A stretch of 32,168 bases of DNA from a bacterium. GTDB taxonomy: Bacteria; Armatimonadota; Chthonomonadetes; Chthonomonadales; Chthonomonadaceae. Location: the NCBI GenBank assembly GCA_900299305.1, contig OMJJ01000308.1:1-32168 (forward strand). Reading direction: 5' to 3'. This document shows positions 9,461-17,471 of the stretch, one piece after another. A program made the position numbers and the translations under genes. Under the pieces are notes generated by a model, which had not been told where the DNA came from, searched no databases, and was given only the letters and a program-made list of their open reading frames with translations. Numbering within the stretch: the first letter of the stretch is position 1; every line of letters begins with the position of its first letter.

Positions 9461-9488
9461 GTCTAGTACAGTATAAGATTTACTAGAC
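9461..9488. promoter_or_regulatory. Palindromic operator candidate overlapping a -10-like element
   Basis: GTCTAGTA (9461-9468), N12, TACTAGAC (9481-9488); TATAAG at 9472-9477 lies in the spacer; 29 nt upstream of the ATG at 9518. Confidence 0.55.
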
Positions 9489-9517
9489 TCCGAAAACACG
9501 GGCGCAGGAGGCTATCC

Positions 9518-11077
9518 ATGATAGCACAAAACCTAACCACAAACGCCCGACTCCTGTCCTCTCAGGGGCTTCCGCCTACAGAGCTAGACATAGAGCCGGT
9601 ACAGGCAGCGGATATAATACGCAGACGCTTTGCGGCGCGTGCCATCTCTTTCTTGAGCAACACACGCACGCTAGAAGACGGACGCACCCTTCCCGCACGA
9701 CTCAGTGCCAACGACTGCTACGTCGCTATGGCAGAGGCGTGTAAGAAGATGGCGCGGGTAGCAGTACGCAAATATCAGGCAGAACCCCACCTTCATGCAC
9801 TGGGCTACGCCGACGCGCTGGAAGTTCTCTTCCCCGACCCCACTGCCTACCTTGCCCGTTGCATCCGCTCTGTTATCAGCGACACCGAACGCCTAAACCG
9901 CCGAGAAATCCCCACCGTCTCGCTAGACCAGCCTCTGCGCGGTCTAAGCACAAACGGAGAGACCGCGCTTCTACTCCAAGATACCCTTGCTGTAGAAGAG
10001 ATTTCCGCGCAACCCGAACCGGCGTTGCTAGATATGGATGACCGCGAAGCCTTCCGTAATGCGTTGACTCACGCCCTACAGAGCATTCCGCCCAACTACC
10101 TTGCCGCTCTGCAAAAAGATATGGCGCGTGACCAAGAACGCCAATCGGGTATCAAGGTGGCTCCTGAAACGGATAGAGAACGCCAGACCGTCTGTCGGGC
10201 ACGTGCCGCCCTCTCGCAGATTATTCTAAAAGAGTGCGGTATGGATAATCCGTTCGTGCGCCTCCTCGCCCAACAGAGGAGTAGCCGCGTGCGCCAAAAG
10301 TCGTCCCCGTCTCAAAAATGGACTGCGGAGCGTCAGAGCGAACTGTTCCGCAAACTGATGAACACCCCGTGGGCAGAGCGTTCCGAAGAACCCTCCCCCG
10401 AAGGCAATGTAGAAGAGGCTATCATCAACGAAGTCAGCGTATCGCGCCCCGTCGCCTCTCCCTCACCAGAGATGCGCCAAGCGATGCGTGTGATGGATAC
10501 CTACACGTTAGGCGATAACCCTACCACCGAACACACCCAAGCGCAAGCCCTCTACGAGCAAGCCCGACACGCTCGTAAAGTAAAAAATGACCTCGAAGAG
10601 GCACTAAAACTCTATCGTGCCGCTTTCGACCTAGATAATCGCTTCTTTGCAGCCTATAATGAAGTAGGAGTACTGCTCTCACAGATGGGCAACCTCCGCG
10701 AAGCACTCAAGGTCTACCTGAAAATTATCGAAGACCCCAACGCAGGAGACCACCGCTTCATCGCCGCGACCAATGCCGCCGACATCTACCTCACTTGGTA
10801 CGATGCAGGGCGCAACCGAGAAAGAAATATCGAACGCGCTCTTCACTACGCGCAAATCGCGATGCAGAAACCCACGCCCATGCGAGCCTGTAATCTGCTA
10901 CTCGCTTTTGTAAAAGATAAGTTTTATCTGGAAGCACAGAAGGTAATGGAGACCGTTTTGAAGAATAACCTCCGTGAATGCCCCGCGGAGAAGTTTTTGC
11001 AGACCCTGTTTCAGATACGAGACACCGATTTAGTCACCTGGTGGAGTTGGCTAGACGGCGAACTCGGAAGGGAGTAA
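9518..11077 (+). CDS. Putative regulator: diverged sigma-70-like N-terminal region plus C-terminal TPR domain
   Basis: N-terminal AYLARCIRSVISDTERLNRREIPTVSLDQPL resembles the end of sigma region 2 plus linker; ALQSIPPNYLAALQKD...TVCRARAALSQ resembles region 4. C-terminal AQALYEQARHARKVKNDLEEALKLYRAAFDLDNRFFAAYNEVGVLLSQMGNLREALKVYLKI is TPR. RBS AGGAGG at 9506-9511. Confidence 0.6.
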   Translation: MIAQNLTTNARLLSSQGLPPTELDIEPVQAADIIRRRFAARAISFLSNTRTLEDGRTLPARLSANDCYVAMAEACKKMARVAVRKYQAEPHLHALGYADALEVLFPDPTAYLARCIRSVISDTERLNRREIPTVSLDQPLRGLSTNGETALLLQDTLAVEEISAQPEPALLDMDDREAFRNALTHALQSIPPNYLAALQKDMARDQERQSGIKVAPETDRERQTVCRARAALSQIILKECGMDNPFVRLLAQQRSSRVRQKSSPSQKWTAERQSELFRKLMNTPWAERSEEPSPEGNVEEAIINEVSVSRPVASPSPEMRQAMRVMDTYTLGDNPTTEHTQAQALYEQARHARKVKNDLEEALKLYRAAFDLDNRFFAAYNEVGVLLSQMGNLREALKVYLKIIEDPNAGDHRFIAATNAADIYLTWYDAGRNRERNIERALHYAQIAMQKPTPMRACNLLLAFVKDKFYLEAQKVMETVLKNNLRECPAEKFLQTLFQIRDTDLVTWWSWLDGELGRE

Positions 11078-11081
11078 TTCA

Positions 11082-11240
11082 ATGAAAATACGAAACGCAT
11101 TCGCGCTCTTTACACTCACTCTTACACTTGCCGCACTTGCTGGCGGTTGGACTTACGGCGGTGGTATCAAAGATACCCCCACCAAAGTCGCCGATGGACA
11201 AGAGACACACGGTATTGCCCCTACCGTAAAGAACGCCTAA
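11082..11240 (+). CDS. 52-aa secreted small peptide (absent from the ORF track)
   Basis: Manual translation: MKIRNAFALFTLTLTLAALAGGWTYGGGIKDTPTKVADGQETHGIAPTVKNA*. SD AAGGGAG at 11068-11074; ATG 4 nt after the upstream stop. Positive N-terminus plus hydrophobic core is signal-peptide-like. Confidence 0.65.
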   Translation: MKIRNAFALFTLTLTLAALAGGWTYGGGIKDTPTKVADGQETHGIAPTVKNA

Positions 11241-11279
11241 ATTTTAACTCCGGATTCTATAGGAGTCCTACTTCGCTTT

Positions 11280-11312
11280 GCCCCCTCCTAAGCGGTAACG
11301 CTTTTAGGGGGC
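11280..11312 (+). terminator. GC-rich hairpin (terminator or RNA element) after the small peptide ORF
   Basis: GCCCCCTCCTAAGCG-GTAA-CGCTTTTAGGGGGC: long stem with small internal mismatch and a GTAA (GNRA-type) loop. No clean U-tract. Confidence 0.5.
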
Positions 11313-11348
11313 TAATGCTTTTGCTATCACCTATTACCGAGGTTGTTA

Positions 11349-13208
11349 ATGTTACGCAAAGCCTACGTTTGCGCCCTCGCCGTGCTTGCACTTCTCCTGC
11401 CCCTCTCCCATGCAAAAGCACAGTCCTCCGCGCCCACAGACCGCGCCGCCCTTACCAGCACCATCCGCAACCTCGAAATCGAGGAGCCCGCTCGCTATCA
11501 AGTACTAAAAGACCTGCTTGATATAGACCCGCAGATAGGCTTCGAGGTACTGCGCGACACTTGGAAAGATCTCCGCTCTGTCGATGCCAAAATCGCTCTG
11601 CTAAACACCTACCTCGCCGCCGCAAACCCTCACATCGTCGAAATTGCCTATATCGGCGCAACTGACCCTAGCCTACTGGTTCAGAATTTTGCCCTCAATC
11701 TCGCCGATAGCATCAGTTTCCGCTCCTTTAGCGACGACTACGAGGCGTTTTTGGAGTGGCACAAAACTGCCGTCAAGAAAACTCTCAAAGAGATACTCAC
11801 CGAAGGCGTAGCCTATTTTACCAAACGCTACCAGCAAGCAGATGACAGCACCCGTGAACTCCTTATCAATCAACTCGTAAATAAAAACTTCACCTCGCCC
11901 ACCCGTATCGCCAAAGCCCGCCGCGAAGCCGTGCTAGAATCGGGGCTAATGGAGGTTATTGGGAAATCTATCGTACCCGATGCCATTCCCAACACCCTCC
12001 AGATGGTGTTCCAGTTTTGTAAGCAGGTGCGCCCCGACGAACCCTTCCTAAAACGTTATATTCTCCCCCTCTGTAAGCACGAACAGCCCGTAAGCCTCCG
12101 CCTCCAAGCCGTATCCGTACTAGCAAGACCCGACTGCAAATGGGCAGTACCCACCGTTCTCCAACTCTATCTAGATGAGTACCCCGAAAGCCTCGTATAC
12201 AACGTAGGGCAGACCCTTGGGCAGATAGGCGATGTCTCGGTTATCCCTACCCTTATTGGGGTGCTAGATGCTGATAACAGCCGTGAAGGTGCGCTTTTAA
12301 TTGGTAATGTGCTATCACAACTAACAGGAGTGTTTATTAACGAGATCCATGATGCGGTGTGGTGGCGTGACTGGTGGCGCAAAAACAAGGTTCGCCTACC
12401 GGAATCTCTGCGTAACGCCACTATCCCCAAAGTGGTCATAAAAAAACGGCAAGCACAGTCCGACTTCAACGCCTCCTTTGTACGCTCCGAATCTCGCCAA
12501 GCCGACGGTACTCCCCAGTCTACCTACTGGCTACTTATCCCTAGTAACGGTGGGGGTGGGCGACGGGCATTCAGAGGTGAAATCGTAGAAGGGGCAGTGC
12601 GCCGTCCTCGCACTCTAGGCTTACTTATCGTGCTACAACCGGGCGATGGTAACGGGGCTACCGAAACAAACACGTGGCAGGAGATAGCCCAAGCCAACCT
12701 GAAAGGAAGGTATCTGGTGGCTCTGCCCGTCGCACCCCGCTGGAATCCCAATCAGAAAACGACGTGGCTTACTAATGCCAACAAAGCAGAGGTTAAAGAG
12801 GCGAAGTTTACAACAGAAGCATTTATCAACAACATCGTGGCGGACGTAGCGACCAACTACCCCCTAGACAACACACGGGTCTTTGTTATGGGCGCAACCG
12901 ATAGCGGATTGGGGGCATACGCGGGTATCTTAGACGAAAAATCGCGCGTAACAGGCGGCTTTTTCTACTCTGCCGCCTTCAAATCTGCCCAACTCCCACC
13001 CCTCAAAAACGCAAAAGGCAAGCGTTTTTACCTCCTGCACCCCAAAGAGAACAAAACCTACCCCTACCTAATAGCCGAAACCGCCAAAACCCTTCTCACT
13101 CAAAACGGGGCCACCGTAAAGCTAGAGGAGTTAAAAGCCGCCGTCGCTTCGGAGATTCCGCAAAACACGGCTACCGCCCTAGAGTGGCTAGAGACGGGAA
13201 AGCAGTAA
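11349..13208 (+). CDS. Secreted protein with HEAT-like repeats and a C-terminal alpha/beta-hydrolase-like domain
   Basis: Signal peptide (LRKAYVCALAVLALLLPLSHAKA); repeats such as LRLQAVSVLARPDCKWAVPTVLQLYLDE and VGQTLGQIGDVSVIPTLIGVL; C-terminal DNTRVFVMGATDSGLGAYAGILDEKSRVTGGFFYSAAF resembles esterase folds. ATG at 11349 preferred over the TTG at 11343. Confidence 0.65.
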   Translation: MLRKAYVCALAVLALLLPLSHAKAQSSAPTDRAALTSTIRNLEIEEPARYQVLKDLLDIDPQIGFEVLRDTWKDLRSVDAKIALLNTYLAAANPHIVEIAYIGATDPSLLVQNFALNLADSISFRSFSDDYEAFLEWHKTAVKKTLKEILTEGVAYFTKRYQQADDSTRELLINQLVNKNFTSPTRIAKARREAVLESGLMEVIGKSIVPDAIPNTLQMVFQFCKQVRPDEPFLKRYILPLCKHEQPVSLRLQAVSVLARPDCKWAVPTVLQLYLDEYPESLVYNVGQTLGQIGDVSVIPTLIGVLDADNSREGALLIGNVLSQLTGVFINEIHDAVWWRDWWRKNKVRLPESLRNATIPKVVIKKRQAQSDFNASFVRSESRQADGTPQSTYWLLIPSNGGGGRRAFRGEIVEGAVRRPRTLGLLIVLQPGDGNGATETNTWQEIAQANLKGRYLVALPVAPRWNPNQKTTWLTNANKAEVKEAKFTTEAFINNIVADVATNYPLDNTRVFVMGATDSGLGAYAGILDEKSRVTGGFFYSAAFKSAQLPPLKNAKGKRFYLLHPKENKTYPYLIAETAKTLLTQNGATVKLEELKAAVASEIPQNTATALEWLETGKQ

Positions 13209-13213
13209 CGCAA

Positions 13214-13247
13214 AAAGCCCTCTGCCAATACGAAGGCAGAGGGCTTT
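13214..13247. terminator. Bidirectional intrinsic terminator between convergent genes
   Basis: Perfect 13-bp stem AAAGCCCTCTGCC (13214-13226) / GGCAGAGGGCTTT (13235-13247), 8-nt loop, lying between a plus-strand and a minus-strand gene end. Confidence 0.85.
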
Positions 13248-13264
13248 GTAAGAGGGATACGGTT

Positions 13265-14350
13265 CTATAGACCGCTAGGATCTACTGCAAAGGGAGAGAT
13301 AATCCCTAGTACTTTGAGTTCGGCTACCAGTTTGGACGCATCTGCAAGCAGTATCTGCGCCCAGCGTTGGGTATCGGGGTCGTTTTTGCGAAGAAGGGTG
13401 CTTCCTGCCGAACAGATGGAGCTGATATGCCCCATAATAATCTCTTCGGTAAGGATTTCGGCGGGCATAGCAAGGGCGGCTTCTTCCAGAGAGCGCGTAC
13501 CTGCCCCCTCCCGCTTCCCAATAACCACTCCCTCCGAAAGCAGACGTGCCTCTATCGCAATCAGCTCTTTTTTAATAGCGATATAGAGGGGGGTGGTGTC
13601 CATATCCTTATCGGAAGAGACCCCGTAGTCGGCTTTATTGATGCCGTAGAACATGGGGTCGGTAGTCGCGTAGTTGACAAACATCACCGCGATAAACTTT
13701 TGGAACACGTTGCGGTCAAAACTATATTTGCTTAGGTAGTTGCTATCGTCTAGTACGCTATAGAGAACGTCTTCAAAGAGAGTCACAATAAAAGGATGAG
13801 ACCCCATCTGAACCAGCTCGTCGTGGGTAGTGGCTATGGCGAATTCGTAGTTGTACGAGAGGTCGTTGGCGTTGGTATGCCCTTCCGCCTCTGCCACCGA
13901 ACTAAACACATTTAGTTTCATCATGGCATCGAGGTTTCGGCGGGGGTAACCTCGGCTCATCATATCCATTACATACTGCTTAAACTCTGCGTAGTCGGTT
14001 CCTAGAAAGTGAGCAAGGTTCGCCTTGATTTTGTCGCGGAGTTCTTGGAGGCGTAGTACCAGATTTTGACGCGCAGAGTGGATAATATCCATCATCTCTT
14101 CGCGCAGAGGGTCTTCTGCATCGAAGTAGTCTAGCGTCTCAAAGGTGGTGCGGATAACGGCAAAGTCGTTCAGTCCGTCTTCCAAACAGGGATAGGCAAT
14201 CCCTAGTATTAGGTCGTCTGGAATGGTCTCTAGCATATCGGCATTTTTGATGCCGCTCTCTTCCGCTACCAAAGCATAGAAGCGATTTTTGGTGGTCAGG
14301 CTTTTGATAAGCGCGACACGTCGGGGGTCATGAATATGCTGGTTGCTCAT
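13265..14350 (-). CDS. Hypothetical protein (361 aa)
   Basis: Long ORF with coding-like composition; no family recognised. Followed by a shared terminator. Confidence 0.75.
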   Translation of the reverse strand: MSNQHIHDPRRVALIKSLTTKNRFYALVAEESGIKNADMLETIPDDLILGIAYPCLEDGLNDFAVIRTTFETLDYFDAEDPLREEMMDIIHSARQNLVLRLQELRDKIKANLAHFLGTDYAEFKQYVMDMMSRGYPRRNLDAMMKLNVFSSVAEAEGHTNANDLSYNYEFAIATTHDELVQMGSHPFIVTLFEDVLYSVLDDSNYLSKYSFDRNVFQKFIAVMFVNYATTDPMFYGINKADYGVSSDKDMDTTPLYIAIKKELIAIEARLLSEGVVIGKREGAGTRSLEEAALAMPAEILTEEIIMGHISSICSAGSTLLRKNDPDTQRWAQILLADASKLVAELKVLGIISPFAVDPSGL

Positions 14351-14406
14351 CTTCCCGTGTAGTTACCTCGTCTGTTCATAAGAGTGTGGTGTGCCTCCTC
14401 TACCCT

Positions 14407-15042
14407 CTAGTTTGCAACTCGAAAAGTTAGTCCGTAGTAGACTTGCCCATTTAGGCTATGTGCGCTTGCTTCCAAGTGCTTTATAACTGGAACCCCAACG
14501 CTGAAGTTGGGACGATAGCGATAGAGTTCTGCATCCAGTGAGATGCCGTTGCGGAGGCGAGTTGAGATACCTAAGAATACGCCTTCAAAGCGTCCTGTTC
14601 CTGCCCCTGCGGATAATTTTATCTCTTTCCAGAGTTTTAGTTGCCTATCGGAGAGAAAAATCGACTTTCCTGCAACCAAATAGAGCGACTGTCTCTCGAT
14701 TCCAGTACCGAGTATGTCGCGTACCCCCAAAGAGATGGCGGGGATACTGCCCAAGTCGGTGAACAGTGGGTACTGGATATTAAGCGAGTCGCGGAGTCGC
14801 GAATCGCCTAGCAAATCCCACCGATTATACTCCAATTCGATGGATTGCGGGGTAGAAATCTGTACCCAACTAAAATTTTCGTTGCGCCGATAGGGGCTAA
14901 CCATCGTCTCTAGGCGGTAGCCGTAAGAGGGCAGTGTGGAGGCGTAGGGCGCAAGTACGATACGTTCTGCCCTTATGGGTAAGTTCCCCAAGAGCAACAT
15001 TGCCCCTACAAACAGAGCGCAAAGCGCGTTTTTGGTTCTCAT
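14407..15042 (-). CDS. Putative outer-membrane/exported beta-rich protein
   Basis: Signal peptide (MRTKNALCALFVGAMLLLGNLPIRA) and alternating polar/aromatic strands (YGYRLETMVSPY..FSWVQIS, GQVYYGLTFRV). ATGA overlap with the upstream gene. Confidence 0.55.
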   Translation of the reverse strand: MRTKNALCALFVGAMLLLGNLPIRAERIVLAPYASTLPSYGYRLETMVSPYRRNENFSWVQISTPQSIELEYNRWDLLGDSRLRDSLNIQYPLFTDLGSIPAISLGVRDILGTGIERQSLYLVAGKSIFLSDRQLKLWKEIKLSAGAGTGRFEGVFLGISTRLRNGISLDAELYRYRPNFSVGVPVIKHLEASAHSLNGQVYYGLTFRVAN

Positions 15043-16271
15043 GGTTGTTTTCCTATGGTACTTAGGTTCTCTTCTGGGAGCGCGTTCATGCGTTTTGCGA
15101 TAAAGTTGCCCATACGTTCCAGTGCTTCACGCAGAAGGGGGAGGGCGGTGGCATAACAACAGCGGATATGCCCCTCTCCCGAAGGTCCGAAAGCGTTACC
15201 GGGTACTACTGCGACGTGTTCTTCCATTAGGAGTTGCTCGGCGAACTCCTCCGAAGTAAGCCCCGTGCGCCGAATGGAGGGGAACGCATAGAACGCCCCT
15301 TTGGGTTCGTAGCACTCTAGTCCTATCTGATTTAAGCCCTGTACAAAGATGCGTCTGCGGCGGTCATAGTCGAATACCATCTCTTGTACATCTTTTTCGG
15401 CGTTTTCGAGTGCTTCTATCGCGGCGACTTGTGAGATATGGGGGGCGCAGAGCATGGTGTACTGGTGTACCCGCGTCATAAGGGTAGTAATGGCTTTGGG
15501 GGCGCACACATAGCCCACGCGCCAGCCCGTCATGGCATACGCCTTCGAGAAGCCGTTTAGCACGATGGTGCGCTCTCGTGCGCCGTCCAGTGCTCCCATA
15601 CAGGTATGCTCACCTAAGTAGGTAAGCCTGTCGTATATCTCATCCGAGAGGAGGTAGAAGTCGTGCTTGTTGGCGAGATTTACGAGGTGTTGTAGGTCTT
15701 CACGGCTTTGGGTTGCGCCGGTGGGGTTGGCGGGAGAGCCTATGAGCAAGGCTTTGGTACGCGGAGTTATAGCGGCTTCTACACGGTCTGCATGAAGGCG
15801 GAAACCGTCTTCACTGTCGGTTTTTACCAGTACTGGTACTCCTCCCGCAAACTCAATGCAGGGGATATAGGAGACGTAGCAAGGTTCGGGAACGATTACC
15901 TCATCACCGGGGTTAAGAATCACGCGCAGAGCAACGTCTAGCCCCTCCGAGACCCCCACAGTGATAAGGCACTCCTCTACGGGGTCGTATTTTACACCGT
16001 ATCGCCCTTCCAGATGCTCACAGATACGCTCTCGCAACTTTAGCAAGCCGCTGTTCGAGGTGTAGGAGGTGTAGCCTTTTCGCTCTAGCGACCAGATAGC
16101 GGTTTCGCGTATGCGCCAAGGGGTAACAAAGTCGGGTTCTCCTACGCCTAGCGTGATAACGTCTTTCATCGTTTGGGCGATGTCGAAGAAGCGGCGGATA
16201 CCCGATGGGGGGCAGTTGGAGATAGCGGTATTGAGCGGCTTTTGGGGCGGGGTAGAGTAGTTTTGGCTCAT
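15039..16271 (-). CDS. PLP-dependent aminotransferase, class I/II (aspartate aminotransferase family)
   Basis: ITLGVGEPDFVTPWRIRE, SPANPTGAT, LLSDEIYDRLTY, NGFSKAYAMTGWRVGY (PLP-Lys motif), GEGHIRCCYATA. Confidence 0.95.
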   Translation of the reverse strand: MSQNYSTPPQKPLNTAISNCPPSGIRRFFDIAQTMKDVITLGVGEPDFVTPWRIRETAIWSLERKGYTSYTSNSGLLKLRERICEHLEGRYGVKYDPVEECLITVGVSEGLDVALRVILNPGDEVIVPEPCYVSYIPCIEFAGGVPVLVKTDSEDGFRLHADRVEAAITPRTKALLIGSPANPTGATQSREDLQHLVNLANKHDFYLLSDEIYDRLTYLGEHTCMGALDGARERTIVLNGFSKAYAMTGWRVGYVCAPKAITTLMTRVHQYTMLCAPHISQVAAIEALENAEKDVQEMVFDYDRRRRIFVQGLNQIGLECYEPKGAFYAFPSIRRTGLTSEEFAEQLLMEEHVAVVPGNAFGPSGEGHIRCCYATALPLLREALERMGNFIAKRMNALPEENLSTIGKQP

Positions 16272-16756
16272 GGAGTTACCCTCAAGCGGCTATCGGTCTC
16301 TATGTCCACAAAAATATCGCCGTCTTCTTTGTAGCGTTTTAGGAGGAAGTGGGTGTTTGTTCCGGTTACGCGGTCTATTTGCGAGAGTTTTTGTGCCACA
16401 AAGTCGCCAATTTCGCGTATAGAACGCCCCTCGACCACACAGCGCAAATCCTGAGAACCCGATACCAGATAGACGGAGTGTACCTCTGGGTAGCGGCAGA
16501 TTCGCTCGGCGATGTCGTCGAAGCCTTTGTCACGGGCGGGGGTAAGCGAGACATCTATAAAGGCGAAAACACGCCCCTCTTCTAGTCTATCCCAGTCGAT
16601 AACGGTTTTGTAGCGGCGAATTACGCCTTCGGTTTCGAGTTCCTTAATGGTCTGCTCTACCTGCTCCACCGTTAAGCCCGTCTGTAGGGCGATTTCGGCG
16701 GGGGTAGTACGCGCGTCTAAGGATAGGATTTTTAGTATCGCTCTCTTTTTGGTCAC
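16268..16756 (-). CDS. Lrp/AsnC family transcriptional regulator
   Basis: KKRAILKILSLDARTTPAEIALQTGLTVEQVEQTIKELETEGVIRRYKTVIDWDRL (HTH) plus an AsnC ligand-binding-like C-terminus (YPEVHSVYLVSGSQDLRCVVEG). Confidence 0.92.
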   Translation of the reverse strand: MTKKRAILKILSLDARTTPAEIALQTGLTVEQVEQTIKELETEGVIRRYKTVIDWDRLEEGRVFAFIDVSLTPARDKGFDDIAERICRYPEVHSVYLVSGSQDLRCVVEGRSIREIGDFVAQKLSQIDRVTGTNTHFLLKRYKEDGDIFVDIETDSRLRVTP

Positions 16757-16936
16757 AATATCTCCTCGTCTTTCCCAATCTTACCTTCATGCCTATCCAG
16801 AAACTAACTCAAAGTATCGAGTACTTGTAGAGTAGTGCGGATTGTGTTAATAGAGATGAGAAGGCTATCTTTACTGTAGGGATGGTCGCCAAAACCATAC
16901 CTTTGATATAAAACTCTTCCTTCTGGGGTAAGGTCT

Positions 16937-17215
16937 AGGGCAATCGCATTATTTTGTGAGCAGGTATCTGTCCATATTACGGTATGTCAGCGGGTTAGCC
17001 CTCATCCTGTCCTTCGGACATCCTTGCCCCCAAGTTTGGGGGAAGGAGGATACTGTTATCAGGCTTTCTTGTTATTTAGAAAGGTATACCTGTACAAAAG
17101 GTAGCCACTTTACTATAGAGTGCATTCACTTCTTCGCCCAAACTTGGGCGAAGAAGTTGGTGATGAGGGTTATAACCTAACAGTACGCAACACCCAAGAG
17201 TAATGCGATTGCCCT
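16937..17215. repeat. Nested inverted-repeat element (MITE-like or large structured intergenic element)
   Basis: Terminal perfect 15-bp inverted repeat AGGGCAATCGCATTA (16937-16951) / TAATGCGATTGCCCT (17201-17215). Inner arms GGTTA..CCCTCATC (16993-17005) and GATGAGGG..TAACC (17162-17177). Hairpins at 17022-17046 and 17129-17156 (perfect 13-bp stem CTTCTTCGCCCAA/TTGGGCGAAGAAG). Confidence 0.7.
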
Positions 17216-17223
17216 GGCACATT

Positions 17224-17457
17224 CTAACTCTCTCTTGTCCCTATAATAAGACGTTTATAAGTTTCAAGTGTCCTCATCATGGCTTCATTAGGTTGCTTCG
17301 CAGGTTCTGCAAACCTACGTTTTATCTCCTCAATCTCCTCGTGTGTATATACTTTGCGTGGAGCATATAGGTTGTAATCACTCTGCTCTATGGCAGTATC
17401 CCGCCCAGCCTCTTGCTCTAAAGAGGGGACAGGAGTCAAATTTTTCTTAGTAGCCAT
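17224..17457 (-). CDS. Small hypothetical protein (77 aa)
   Basis: ORF with charged C-terminal helix (EEIEEIKRRFAEPAKQPNEAMMRTLETYKRL). N-terminus LTPVPSLEQEAGRD resembles a translated intergenic repeat. Confidence 0.45.
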   Translation of the reverse strand: MATKKNLTPVPSLEQEAGRDTAIEQSDYNLYAPRKVYTHEEIEEIKRRFAEPAKQPNEAMMRTLETYKRLIIGTRES

Positions 17458-17471
17458 GATACATTACCTTA

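Noticed and set aside
13748-13765. Second copy of the GTCTAGTA operator half-site (gtctagtacgctatag)
   Set aside because: Only one half-site, inside a coding region, without a matching TACTAGAC arm; likely chance.
16937-17215. CRISPR array
   Set aside because: Repeats are inverted rather than direct, with no regular spacer pattern; no cas genes seen in the window.
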